64,000 bases of DNA, from positions 62,001-126,000 of the forward strand of contig CAOLHI010000424.1 in the NCBI GenBank assembly GCA_948474755.1, in the 5' to 3' direction. Both the position numbers and the translations under genes were made by a program. Shown here piece after piece: positions 21,230 to 32,594 of this stretch (the stretch's first letter is position 1; each line of letters opens with the position of its first letter). Source of the stretch: Ctenosaura bakeri. Lineage: Eukaryota; Chordata; Lepidosauria; Squamata; Iguanidae. Below the pieces are notes generated by a model that saw only the letters and a program-made list of their open reading frames with translations, ran no database searches and was not told where the DNA came from.

Positions 21230-21250
21230 AAAAGCCTGTCCCTCTTGCAA

Positions 21251-21920
21251 CCAAGATGCTTCTAGTTAAAGCTTTTGGGGGCAACCTCAAGACCTGTGGC
21301 AAGAGCTTTTGTGGACTTCAACAGACTTCATTGGTTGTTTTGAGGAAAAAAATTCACACACCAGAACTGCTTTCAAGCCAGTCTGGATTTTTTTTTTTTT
21401 TTTGTGAATCAGCTCTACTTCTCACTCACCCCTGTCATTCCCTCTGAACCAAGGTGTTGGAGAGAAAGGGGAGGGTAAGGAGAAAGTCCTCACCCAGTGG
21501 CTGTTTTCTCAAAGAAAAGATTCAGGCATAATAGTAAGGTACCTTGCTTTTCCTCAGAGGGATTCTGAATATTTTTATTTACGTATTCATTTTTACTGGA
21601 AACATTTTATGCTGATGTGCTCAGAAATACCCTGCTAATTCCTTCAAGCTTTTCAGAGCTGTGCCCTGGATCATGTTATGTCCTGACTCAAACCAAGCCA
21701 AACCAAATCAATCTGAAATTCCTTACCGTACTTTCCTTCACAGGTTCTTATCTCGTAACAGAAGATTTACAGCTTAGCACGATTTGAAAAGAAATGAACG
21801 CAGTGCTCAGGCAGACCACAGGAAGGAAGCTGGATGAATGCAGTCACCTGTGTCATTGTCCAAATTATTGGCAAGTTTCTATTCAGATAATATACCGTGA
21901 TACCAGAACGAAGACAATTT
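21251..21920. other. Intergenic or upstream sequence, nothing recognised
   Basis: Apart from a poly-T run (21389-21404), I see no element or exon. Confidence 0.4.
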
Positions 21921-22349
21921 TTAGTTGTTGTTGTTGTGTGCCTCCAATTCATTTCCGATTTATGGCAACCCTAAGACAAACCTATCATGGTCATTCTTGG
22001 CAGGATTTGTTCCCAGGCAATTTCCCATTGCGTTTCTCTAAGGTGTAAAGAGGGTGACATGCCCAAGGCGACCTGTGGATTTCCATGCCTGTGCAAGGAT
22101 TTGAACTTTGGCCTCCCAAAGTCTTACACCATTTCCGCACTAGCCTGTTATAGCGCGATGATTCCACTTTCAACATCCTCTGGACCTGGGGTTTGCAGTT
22201 TCGGGAGGGGCTGGCCGGCCCCTCCCAAAACTGCAAACCCCAGGATTCCAGAGGATGTTGAAAGTGGAATCATCGCTCTATAACAGGCTAGTGCGGAAAT
22301 AACCTTAGTCCTGCACAGACACCACTACACCCCAGCACAAGCATTGTTA
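21921..22349 (-). repeat. SINE, minus strand, interrupted by a palindromic MITE
   Basis: GTTGTTGTTGTTGTGTGCCT at the left is the reverse complement of the SINE tail. The reversed body and B-box region (CAAGGATTTGAACTTTGGCC) run to 22126. The head continues at 22305-22349 (AGACACCACTACACC). The MITE at 22127-22304 splits it and duplicates TTA. Confidence 0.75.
22127..22304. mobile_element. Palindromic MITE (family A), copy 3
   Basis: The 178-bp near-perfect palindrome has arms carrying CATTTCCGCACTAGCC / GGCTAGTGCGGAAAT. It is inserted in a SINE with TSD TTA (22124-22126, 22305-22307). Because the host SINE is known, this copy gives the cleanest proof of the element's ends and of the 3-bp TSD. 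Confidence 0.88.
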
Positions 22350-23102
22350 ACTCATTCTCTTAAGTACATACACTGAAAGCATAACCATCTTGCACTATAG
22401 ACAAAATATACGTATTCACTATGATTACATTATGATTGCAATCCTGAACTGACCTTAGTCATTAGATACCTTTCAAAAAAGGTTTCCAGTGGCATTTCCC
22501 CACTGCAGAGGCAGAGCAGCAAGTACTTGACAATACAGACTTTGTAATGGAGAGCCAACCAAGCTCTTAAGACTGGTGAAGCCCTCTTGAGGGGTGATAG
22601 GTCGGGAAGGGGACCATCTCTCTACAGTACAATATTAAGGAAAGGTTATCCTCTGTTTCTCAACAAAGACGTATAAGAAAACTAAAAAGGCAAATAAAAG
22701 GGAGGGGACACAACGGTAATTTTAATAGAAAAACCATGAACAGGAGAACTGTAATTCAAACAGGAAAAACAAAACAAAAGTGAAGGAGCTTGGAGAAATG
22801 ACTTTTCTGGGTATCAACTCTTAGGAGCTCAGTTTTTGGGAGCTGCCATTCAAAAATCAGCTCTTGAAAGTTTTTGTTGCAAGAAACCTGACTACCAAAA
22901 AAAGATGCATTGGAGACAAGAACTTTTATGGATTGGTTAACTCATTACCTGTCAGTGTCTGGACACATTAGTACAGGGCATTTGGGAATATGTTCAGGCT
23001 AATGGCTATGACAATTAGTCAAAGAAACTTCCATAATTGAAAGCATCTGTTAACAAGTGTAGTGTTGAACACAGAAGCAACCTCACAGAGACTATGGCAA
23101 GA
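22350..23102. other. Sequence with nothing recognised
   Basis: Mixed AT-rich sequence with no exon, terminal repeats or LINE motif that I can identify. Confidence 0.4.
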
Positions 23103-23527
23103 TATGGCTGGCCCTCCATATCTGTGGGTTTGACTTTCAGGGATTTGATTATTTGTGAGTTTCTTCAGCCTCTGCCTCCCTCACCTTGTCTGCTTCTTCC
23201 CTTTTAGCAGCTCTGATCAGGCTGCAAATTCATTTAAAAGCCAACCCTGGTCCCCCTCCCCCTTCTCGTTTACCAGCCACTGCCTGGCCAAAGGAGGACA
23301 GCTCACAGCCCAATTTCTCAGCACCGCAAACCTTCTCCCGATACCAGCCCACAGCCAAAGAAGGAAATGGGCAAGAGAGAGGAAGTATAAGGCCACCATG
23401 CCAATCTACCCCCCAGTTTTCTCTCCTTTCCCTGACCTGGTTTGGACCCTGGATATCCATTCTCCCTACCATGGCTTGGCCTCTTTCCCACAGACACATA
23501 CATACATTTTGATATTTGTGATTTTCC
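23103..23527 (+). mobile_element. Tc1/mariner-like MITE, left part (split by L1)
   Basis: The left terminus TATGGCTGGCCCTCCATATC and the body match the complete element at 34859-35362. The match breaks at GATATTTGTGATTTTCC and resumes at 32527. It has no transposase; flanking TA is consistent with a Tc1/mariner TSD. Confidence 0.7.
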
Positions 23528-24189
23528 CCCTTTTGTTCAGATCTTTTTTATTCAATCAATGCAATAACAACATAAATTATCTATATAAAGCCACAGATAA
23601 CAAACCTTTCCAAAAAAGAAGCTTAACCTAGAAAGTCCATAAAGAAATCATATAGATCTGTATGGTCTTCGAAAATTATTATTTCTGAGACCTTCTTATA
23701 TAATTTCTCATTTCCTCCTATTATCACTTAGTTCCTCACATCCTATTTTAAGTAATCCCAGGGTATTCGATTACATAATTATTTCCTCCTAAAATTCCTT
23801 CCTTATTCTCTTTTCCTGTACACATTGGTTATTCCATAGTTAGTATTTACCAACAATAAGTTATCATATACAATTCTTTCAATAGAACTCTACCTACTTA
23901 TAGTTTTCTTAAATCTATTTTACTATGGTTTGCTTCCCAACTCAAGGTCGCCTACCTTCTCCCTAGTATTTCCGCTTTCATTGAGTGGTCTCTCTCTTTA
24001 AATTATATTTCTTTTGTTATTTTCCTTTTCTCAACTATTTTAATTGTAATACAGCACCTATATTGTTTTCACTGCATCTTTCCACCAATATATATAATTT
24101 AATCTTTCTATTTTTCCAGACCTTTTATCGCAATATTCTGTTACCCAATCTCCTTGAAATTTCTACTGATAGCACCACTTATTCTTTTA

Positions 24190-27100
24190 TCCTCCTTGTG
24201 GGGGATTTCCTCCATTTAGCTTCAAATGTTGGTAAAATTTGTTCCCAATCTTCTTTAAATTGTTCTATCAAATTTTCTGTTAATATAGTTGTTAATTTGT
24301 CCATTTCTATTAAGTCATATAGTTTAATTAACCACTCATCCACTTCAAATATTTCTTCTTGTTTCTGTCTTTTTGAGTAAACCATTCTGGCTGCTGTAAC
24401 CATGTGGATTAGCAACTTCCATTGTGATCTTTTTTTTAGTTGTTGTATTCCCTCAAATATATTTAACAAATATATTTCTGGATGCATCAGGAACTCTACT
24501 TGTAAGATTCTTAATATGTTGCTATGCATTTGCTTCCAAAACTTTTTTGCCTTTTTACAAGTCCACCATAAGTGATAGAGAGTTCCTCTCTGATTACATT
24601 TCCAACAATTATTTTTATTAGTATTTGTTATTCTAGCTATCTGAGCTGGGGTATAATACTACCTGAAAAAGATTTTGTAATAATTCTCCTTTAAAGATAC
24701 ACTTTTAAGTAAGTAGTCTAGATGTTTCTTTACAGGAAGCTTCCCAGCTTTCTAGCTGAATTGGGTACCCAATGTTCTGCACCCATTTTACCATGGTCTC
24801 CTTTATAATTTCTTGTTCTAATTCTAAGCTCAGTAAGAATTTATATATCTTCGCAATCAGATGTTCTATTCCCGGTTTTAGCAATTTGTCAAAGTTGTTT
24901 TCCTTAATTTCTATTCCGGTTATTCTTTGGTAAACTTCTCTGCAAGCTGTCTCTGTAGCAGCCAGTGCGTAGAAAGTCCACATTTTATCAATTCTTCTTT
25001 ACTTTTTAATAGGATTCTATCTCCTTGGATTTTCACTAAATCTCCATATACAGTCCACTTATTCAATTGAGGCTTCTCTCTCCTATAGAAGACTTCATGA
25101 GCTGAGACCCATAATGGTAATTTTGTATAAAGTTTATTTTTATACAGTAGCCAAATTCTCAGTAGGGACTTCCTAATGAAGTGGTTATTGAACTCTCTAT
25201 TTATTTTTGCTTTCTCATACCATAAGTATTAGTGCCACCCAAAGGGTAGATCTGCCCCTTCTAGACTTAATAACCTTTCGTTATCCAATTTAATCCAGGT
25301 GGTCAACCATTCAATACAACTAGCATGATAGTACAGTTTTAAGTTGGGTAATCCTGGTCCTCTTCTTTCTTTAATATCCTTCAGATTTTTCCAGTTTATT
25401 CAAAGTTTTTTGGCATTCCATATGAATTTAGAGAGATCCTTCTTCCATTGGTTAAAGGGCACATCATTAACTTTTATGGGAAGGTTTTGGGAAAAAAAGA
25501 TCATTTTAGGAAGAATATTCATTTTTATTACCGCAATCCTTCCCATCAATGATACATCTAGCCTAGTCCATCTCTTCAAATCCTCCTTAACAGTATGTCA
25601 AACTCTTTTATAATTATTATCGTATAGGTCTGTATTATTTTTAGTTAAGTAAATCCCCAAATATTTTGCTTTTTTTGATACTTTAAATAGGGAGTCACTT
25701 TCTAATTCTATTTCCTCTTGACTCATCATATTCTTGGTCATCATGGTTGTTTTTTCTGGGTTTACTTTAAATCCTGACACTTTTCCATATTACTGTAGAA
25801 CTAGTTTCAATCGGTTTATAATTTGAATTGGGTTATCTAAAAGAATAACCAGGTTGTCAGCGAACGCCCTAACTTTTAACATCTGACTTATAATCTGTAC
25901 CCCTTTTATTGCAGCATCCTTTATTTGTATGTTCAATATTTCGGTAATAATCAAGAAAATCAAAGAGGACATCTCTGCATTGTCCATTTTTTGATATCAA
26001 TTTTTGATGTTGTTTCTCCATTTATTAGTATGTTTGCTGATTGATCCTTAGAAATTGAATTTGTCCAATTAATAGACTTTTCACCCAATGTGTAGCTTTC
26101 TTAATGTCTCTTCTATAAATCTCCAATTAACGTTATCAAAGGCTTTCTCCGCCTCTAAGAAAATCATGCCTAACTTTTTCTCATTGTGTTTCTGATTGTA
26201 TTCTATTATATTTAAAATTATCCTCATATTATCTCTTATTGATCTTCCAGGGAGAAAGCCGCTTTGGTCCTCAAATATCCATTCCTTTAATATTTTTTTC
26301 AATCTCTCTGCTAAGATGGTGGCAAATATTGTGTAGTCAATGTTTAGCAATGCAATTGGTCTATAATTTTTGATATTCAAATGGTCTTTTCCTTCTTTAG
26401 GAATGAAACTGATTAGGGCCTCGCTCCAAGAAGCCTGGCGGTTCCCATAGTCAGTTTCATTCAAAACTTTCTGCAAGGGTCCCACAAGTTGGTCCTGAAA
26501 AATTTTATAATAACTTGATATAAAACCATTGGGCCCTGGAGTTTTACCTACTTTAAGCTTCTGAATTGCATTTAGGATTTCCATTCTTGTAATTGGCCTA
26601 TTCAACTCTAATCTCTGTTCTTCACTAATTTGCGTTATTGTCATTTCTTTCAAATATTCCTTTATATTTTTATGTAACTCTGGATGTCCTTGATCATCAA
26701 AAAGTTAGTTAAAATATTTATGAAACACTGATTTTATTTTATCTTGGTGTCGATATCTCTCTTTTCCTTCTTTAATTTCCAAGATTAATCTTTTTTCTCT
26801 TTCTTTTTTGAGTCTATAAGCTAGCTATTTTCCTATCTTATTGGAATGTTCAAAATATCTTTGCTTTACATATTTCAGTTTCTTTTCCAGTTCAATTGTG
26901 TTCTGAATTGTAATTTGTTTCTGTAAAGCTTTTATTTCATACTTAACATTTACATTTTGTGGATCTTTTTAAAGCTTATCTTTTTTTTTCTTAAGTTCTT
27001 CCATGATTTTTTTGCTGACTTTCCTTTTTTCTCTTCTTTCTATAAATCTCTTGCTCAATAAAGATACTCCTTATCGCAGCTTTTCCTGCATCCCAAACTA

Positions 27101-27929
27101 TGTTCTCCAATATTCCTTTTTCTGAGTTCTCTCTAAAGTATTGATTTAATTCTGAACTTACTTTTGCCACTACTTTTTCATCTCTTAGCAGCTCCTCTTT
27201 TAATAGCCAATGATAATCCACTTTTCTTTCACTTATTATCATCATCACAGGGCTGTGATCAGAAAATATCATTGGTAAGACTTCCATCTTTTTGATATTT
27301 TTATTCAGAGTTTTGGATGCTAATATCATATCTATTCTGGACCATGATTTATGAACTTCAGAATAGTAAGTAAATTCTATTGAATTTCCATATAAATATC
27401 ACCATACATCCAGCAGAGATAGATCATCTGTATGGTTAAAAAATGATTTTGGTAATTTCCATTGCATTAATTTGGTTTTCTTATCTGATTTTCTATCAAG
27501 GGTGGGATTTATAATCCCATTCCAATCTCCAAAGATTATAATTTCTTGGTAATCATACTCAGCTATTACCTTTTGTAGTTTGTTGAAGTAGCAAGTTTTA
27601 TTCTGTTGTAATCAGTAAATCCTGACAAGTAGTATTCTATTTTGTATTAACCCTACCTCCACTCCTATACATGTCCCTTTATCATCCTTAAACATTTCTT
27701 TCGCATTATACTTTCTACTAACATAGATCATTACATTTCTTTTTTTATCACACACTGAAGAAAATTCTAATCCTAGTTTTGGGTTTTTTAGATCTTTAAC
27801 ATCTCTATCTCTTATATGAGTTTCCTGTAGACAGATTACTTCGGCTTTCAGTTTTTCTAGATGGTGAAATATTCTTTTTCTCTTAATTGGTGCACTTAAT
27901 CCTCAGACATTCCATGAAATGATCTTCAT
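24190..27929 (-). pseudogene. L1 ORF2 of the antisense element, inactivated
   Basis: It starts at ATG 27929 with MKIISWNV, the usual L1 endonuclease opening. It continues through SRIDMILASK and FSDHSPVMM (endonuclease end, about 27250-27330). The RT motifs are GKTPGPNGF, NYRPIALLNIDYTIF, DQSGFLPGRSIRDNMR and LEAEKAFDN (26081-26653). The catalytic box reads FADNLVILL (Asn codon 25853-25855) where ADD is expected, and motif A has LEAEKAF where LDAEKAF is usual. The C-terminal part is at 24179-24529. Stops are frequent throughout. Confidence 0.85.
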
Positions 27930-28715
27930 TATCTCTATAGCTCTTCAAATTTAGGCCAGTAGATTTCTTAACTTTATTTCCTTTTCTTTATTTTTCTTAG
28001 CCTGCTTCTTTTTCTAGTTCTTTATTTGTTTCTTCTTCTTCTTCTTTCACCTCTTATTCGTCCAAAATGCCTTCTTCCTCTTCTTCTGACTCTGTCACTC
28101 CTTTATTCTGTAAATCTTTTGCCAATGATTTCTTTTCCTAATCTCTAGGGGTTTCCTTTTGTTCTATCATCTTAGATTCCATATGTTATTCCAGATCTTT
28201 TCCAGGACTCGTTTTCATTGCATCATTTATTTTGTCTTTTTCTTGAGCTTCTATATTTTCTGACTCTATTTTACTCAATTTGTCTTTGTTCTTTTTTACA
28301 AAATCTTGTGCTTTAGTGATAGAGTTTAATATATATCTCCTTTGATGAAATATAAAAGTAACCACTTTACTTCTACACCTTTGATACTTAATTCCATTTT
28401 TTTAAAATATTTGTATCAGAAAGTCATATTCCTTTCTCTTTTTTAATACCTGTGAAGGAATATCCTTGAAAATCTGCAATTCTTTACCTTCCACAACCAG
28501 TTTGTTTGTATAGCTTTCCTGTAATATCAGATCTTTTACTCCTTCCCTCAGAAAATAGATTACAATGTCTCTGGGTACCTTCCTTTTTCTAGCTATGAAA
28601 GAATTTATTAAAGATTTTATCTTTTTCAAGATCTAATTGTCCTGTGTTCCACCCAATATACTGTGCTAAACATGGAATTAAGCAATTACTTAAGTCTTAC
28701 CCTTCTACCTCTCCT

Positions 28716-28730
28716 AAACCTCTGATTTTC
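28716..28730. repeat. Left TSD of nested L1
   Basis: AAACCTCTGATTTTC is repeated without mismatch at 29965-29979, flanking a poly-T-led minus-strand L1. This is strong evidence for a discrete, relatively recent insertion. Confidence 0.88.
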
Positions 28731-29964
28731 TTTTTTTAATTTTTTTAATTTTATTAAAAATATACTTTATTAAACATACAAACAAAAATAAAAAACACAA
28801 TAAAAACACAACAATACAAAACAAAACATACAACCACACATATCAGAGAACAGCAATTTTTAATACATAGAGTAATACCCCTCCTTCCTTCAACAGGAGG
28901 GGATCCTACTTTCCATAATTTATATTTCATGATATTATACAGACCTACATACAAACCATTCATCCATGAGCAATTCTTCAAACTTCTTGTTCCTATCTTC
29001 ACTCTCTCGAACATAAACTAACATACTTGACTTCTTCCACCGAACCATTGGAAAATGTACATGAACTCTTCTTGTATCCCTAAAGCCCTTCTTATTCAAT
29101 TAATCCTTTTACTGGTATCACTGCTTCCACCTTGCTAATCTAAATTGAACCTATAAATCAATTCCTTACACCTTTTCACAAATTGTATGACATTAAGAAA
29201 TTTAGTGTCATACTATTTTAATGTCATTAATTTAATTATTAATTAATTTAGTAATTCTACAACCATTCCAACACTAAGATCAATCATTACTTAACATCCT
29301 ATTTAGACCTAATTGCTCATTTCCCTTATCCATCATTATAGATACCTAACCATTAATTCGACAAGCTTCCTAGCTATCTAACATATTAATATAACTAGCT
29401 AAACAACCCTATTAAAGCAGCTTTTCCCCACTCTTCTTCCCAAAAAGGTTTTAATATTTCCCATTCCAGAAATGCTTTACCATTCGTTTTATCTTGCAAC
29501 CTTAAGGTTAGTTTATCTAATTCTGCTAATTCATACACTTTACGCTTCCAGTCTTCTAACTTCGGTGTCTCTTTGGATTTCCAAGATTTTGCAAATATAA
29601 TCTTAGCTGCATATATTTAATAGCACAAAATCCTCAAAATTTCTTTCTTCAATATTATTTCTAATCCTTTCAAAATATTTAACAAATAAATTTCTAGTAA
29701 TAATGCAAATTTTATATGAAATATTTTCTCTATTTGGCTATGAATTTGTGTCCAAAATTTATTTGCTTCTTTACATCGCCACCACATGTGGTAAAAGGAA
29801 CCTACTTCTTGGCATTTCCAACATGTGGGTGCTTCCTTTTTTTTACACATTTTGGATAATCTAAGCGGTGTTAGGTACCATCTGTGATAAATCTTTAAAA
29901 AGTTCTCTTTTAAATTATAATTCCTGGTAAATTTTTGATTGATCTTCCACGTGGACTGCGTGGT
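28731..29964 (-). mobile_element. 5'-truncated L1, minus strand, nested in ORF1 of another L1
   Basis: A poly-T run leads the element (poly-A tail on the minus strand). A 3' untranslated region follows, then an ORF2 C-terminal fragment at 29617-29985 with the cysteine motif CWKCQEVGSFYHMWWRC (about 29773-29825). The flanking 15-bp TSD is perfect. Confidence 0.85.
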
Positions 29965-29979
29965 AAACCTCTGATTTTC
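29965..29979. repeat. Right TSD of nested L1
   Basis: Perfect second copy of AAACCTCTGATTTTC (first at 28716-28730). The interrupted ORF1 sequence resumes here. Confidence 0.88.
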
Positions 29980-32526
29980 AAACACTTTTCTCTAGCTTTT
30001 ACCTCAGTGTTTATATACTGTAGTCCCTTAGTTATATTTTCTAACTTTTGGCCTATATTTTCCATTTCCTGTTTTACCTCTCTCATATCTAGTGATACCC
30101 TTTCTTTTTTAAAAAATCTTCTCTTAGTTTTCGCATTTCTTCAAGTATTGAGTTGCCAAATTCTACTTGTTTGTTCCTCCACTGATGCTCTTCTTTGTGT
30201 GTGTTGCTGCATTAATACTGCTTTTCTAGTTCCTGAAGCCATTTTCCCCTATGTAAGGTGTCCAATTAACTAATTTAGTTTATTCAGGTATTCTTTGATG
30301 TTTAAAGCAGTTACTCAGATGATTGAATCAGTTAAATCAATTGAGTCTCAAGCTTAAATCAATTAGAGTTAATGACTACAATATTTGGTTATATAGGCAA
30401 ATCTGAGAAAATATATAACAGAGAGATAGAGCTTCTGTTTGTATATCAAATCTACATAACCCATATAATGGTCAACAATTAAATAATCTGTATTTCAGTT
30501 TCTCACCTATCAAACTTTTTCTCACTTTGATTTTCTCTTTCAGTGCTTCAGCTTATTTTCACAGTGAGCACTATATGCTCAGTAAGTCAATAAGTCAGTA
30601 AGTCAGTATGTTCAATCAATCCAGCAATATTTGTTAATTAATTAGTATCAATATATAATTAGAATCAATCGACAATAAATTTACTTAGTTATATATAATT
30701 CTCATAACCTTAAATTTCTTCAAACTATTGAGTTGCTCAGAAAGAGAAACCCCATATCAAAAAATATATCAGAAAATATTTCAAAAAATAATTTAAAAAA
30801 TTCAAATCTGTTATTCAATTCATTTAGATCAACATTCGTACATTACTTTTCTCTGTCTATCTTTCTTATTCCACCAAATCCCTTTTTGCTACCTCAAAAA
30901 TTCTCAGTACATTATGGCATATTCTATTTCTCTGCTTATATTACATCAATTCAATATGTTCAGTATATTCAATATGGTCTATACAAACTACAATCAGACA
31001 AGGTTGACATCAAAAATCCCTATTCCATTATCTATAATCCTTAATATATCCTTAATATATTCTTATACCTAGCTTTCCTCACTCTTTCAGAACATTCACT
31101 GTCGAATATCCTATATATACAGTACTTTCTATACATAGAATGATTATTGCTCAGTAAATCCTAGATTTCATATCTTTTAGTGTGGAGAGGGGAAGGAATA
31201 AATGCAGGCTATGAAGACAGACCAAGAAGGTAAACGGAGGCTAAACCTCCTGTTGAGTCTGAATGGCGCTCTCTCTTACTCTGTCTCTTGGCTGTTCTCT
31301 TATGTGTGATTCTTATATGTAACTTGTTGATGAAGATAATTCTGTCCTTCTTAAGTTGTTAATGCTGCTTTTTATGGAGCTAAGCTTTTTTTTCTCCACT
31401 TCTCCTCTCTTATTTCCTTACTTTGTTCATCTTCTCCAATCTAGTAAGTATGCTTGCTTTCTCTCCAGGAGATTTTGAACTTTAGACTTGCTGTGATGTT
31501 TCCCCCTTTTCATTTTGCATTTCCCCCTTTCTCCTCCTCTCTTCAACTTTTGAACCTCCGTTCCCATTTATTTTTGCTTACATTTGTAGTGTCTCCTTTG
31601 TCCGAGTCAGATTTTTGGACTTTTCTATTTGCTTGCCCCTTTCAAAATTCTTAGTTCATAGTTTTTTCTGTTCTTTTCTAATCTTTCTGTTCTTTACCAT
31701 TCTTTTGTTTTGTTTTGTTTCATTAGTTCTGTTCTAGTTTGGCTCCTCGAAGCTTCTGTGGGAGCTATACTGTCTTCCTGTCGCTCTCCATTCTTATTCT
31801 CATGTCTTTTAAACCTATGGAGGATCATTGCCTGAGTTTCATCTTTCCTTTCCTTTCCTTATTTTGTGGATACAATTGCCAATAATTTTGCTGTTTGCTG
31901 GTTTTGTAATTAAGCTCCCAGCCACTCGCTCACCAATAGAATAATACTCTGAGGCACAGGAAACAAACAGTAAAACATAACCAGTATTTGAACAGACTCT
32001 TTTCCTTCAACTGTTTGCTGCCCCTCCTCTTACCAGTCTGTCGTTCTGCTGAAAAAGCTTTGAGATGATCAACAATCTTGTGGTCTTTTCAAGGAGTCTT
32101 CCCTTTAAAGGAACCTTCCCTGTCATCAAATTTAGTTTCAATGTAGAGTAAACTTTGCGTTGGCTATTTTCCACCAATTTAGCACAGGAAAGTAAACTAG
32201 TCAAAAGCAGGTTTCATCACCTTCCTTCTTAAGACTTTTAAAAGTGGTGACGAGGATTTTCTCCACAGGAACCCTAGCAAGGTAAAGGTTTAAGCTCGTC
32301 AGAACCGCCCCGCGTTTCCACTGTTTTGGTTTCTTGTTGTTTTTCCGAGCACATGCATGAGACACCAAGTCCTTTTCGAGCACCTCTGAACTCGCTTTCC
32401 CAAAGGGGTAATTCTCCCACTGTTTATCTATTAAATAGTGGGTTCCCGACCTCGTAGGGTGGTCATCTGTCCTACAACTGTGTTGGGAGACGACCAGATT
32501 CCTCACTGCAGCCACCGGAAGTCTCC

Positions 32527-32594
32527 GTGATTTTTCCACTTTTGCAAGGGTCCTGCCCCCCTAACCCTAGCTAATGTGAAGGGCTGACTATATC
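32527..32594 (+). mobile_element. Tc1/mariner-like MITE, right end
   Basis: TTCCACTTTTGCAAGGGTCC to AGGGCTGACTATA is the right end of the element begun at 23103-23527, as shown by the uninterrupted copy at 34859-35362. The terminus GCTGACTATA complements the left terminus TATGGCTGGC. Confidence 0.7.

Larger units (their letters stand above)
28380..30242 (-). pseudogene. L1 ORF1 (RNA-binding protein), interrupted by a second L1
   Basis: L1 ORF1 protein coats L1 RNA. The frame begins at ATG 30242 (MASGTRKAVLMQQHTQRR) with coiled-coil-like sequence. It is interrupted by a nested L1 at 28731-29964. The remainder includes the C-terminal domain signature (FKDIPSQVLKKRKEY, about 28440-28480). A long run of Glu-rich codons (28030-28100 region) lies between ORF1 and ORF2. 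Stop codons are present. Confidence 0.7.
23528..32526 (-). mobile_element. Nearly full-length L1, minus strand, inserted into a MITE
   Basis: The element is bounded by the near-perfect TSD GTGATTTTCC (23518-23527) / GTGATTTTTCC (32527-32537). Read on the minus strand it has a 5' untranslated region (32526 to about 30243, starting GGAGACTTCCGGTGGC), ORF1 (30242 to about 28380), ORF2 (27929 to about 24190) and a 3' region to 23528. Removing a nested 1.2-kb L1 leaves about 7.7 kb. Both ORFs carry many stops and frameshifts, so it is dead. Confidence 0.85.
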
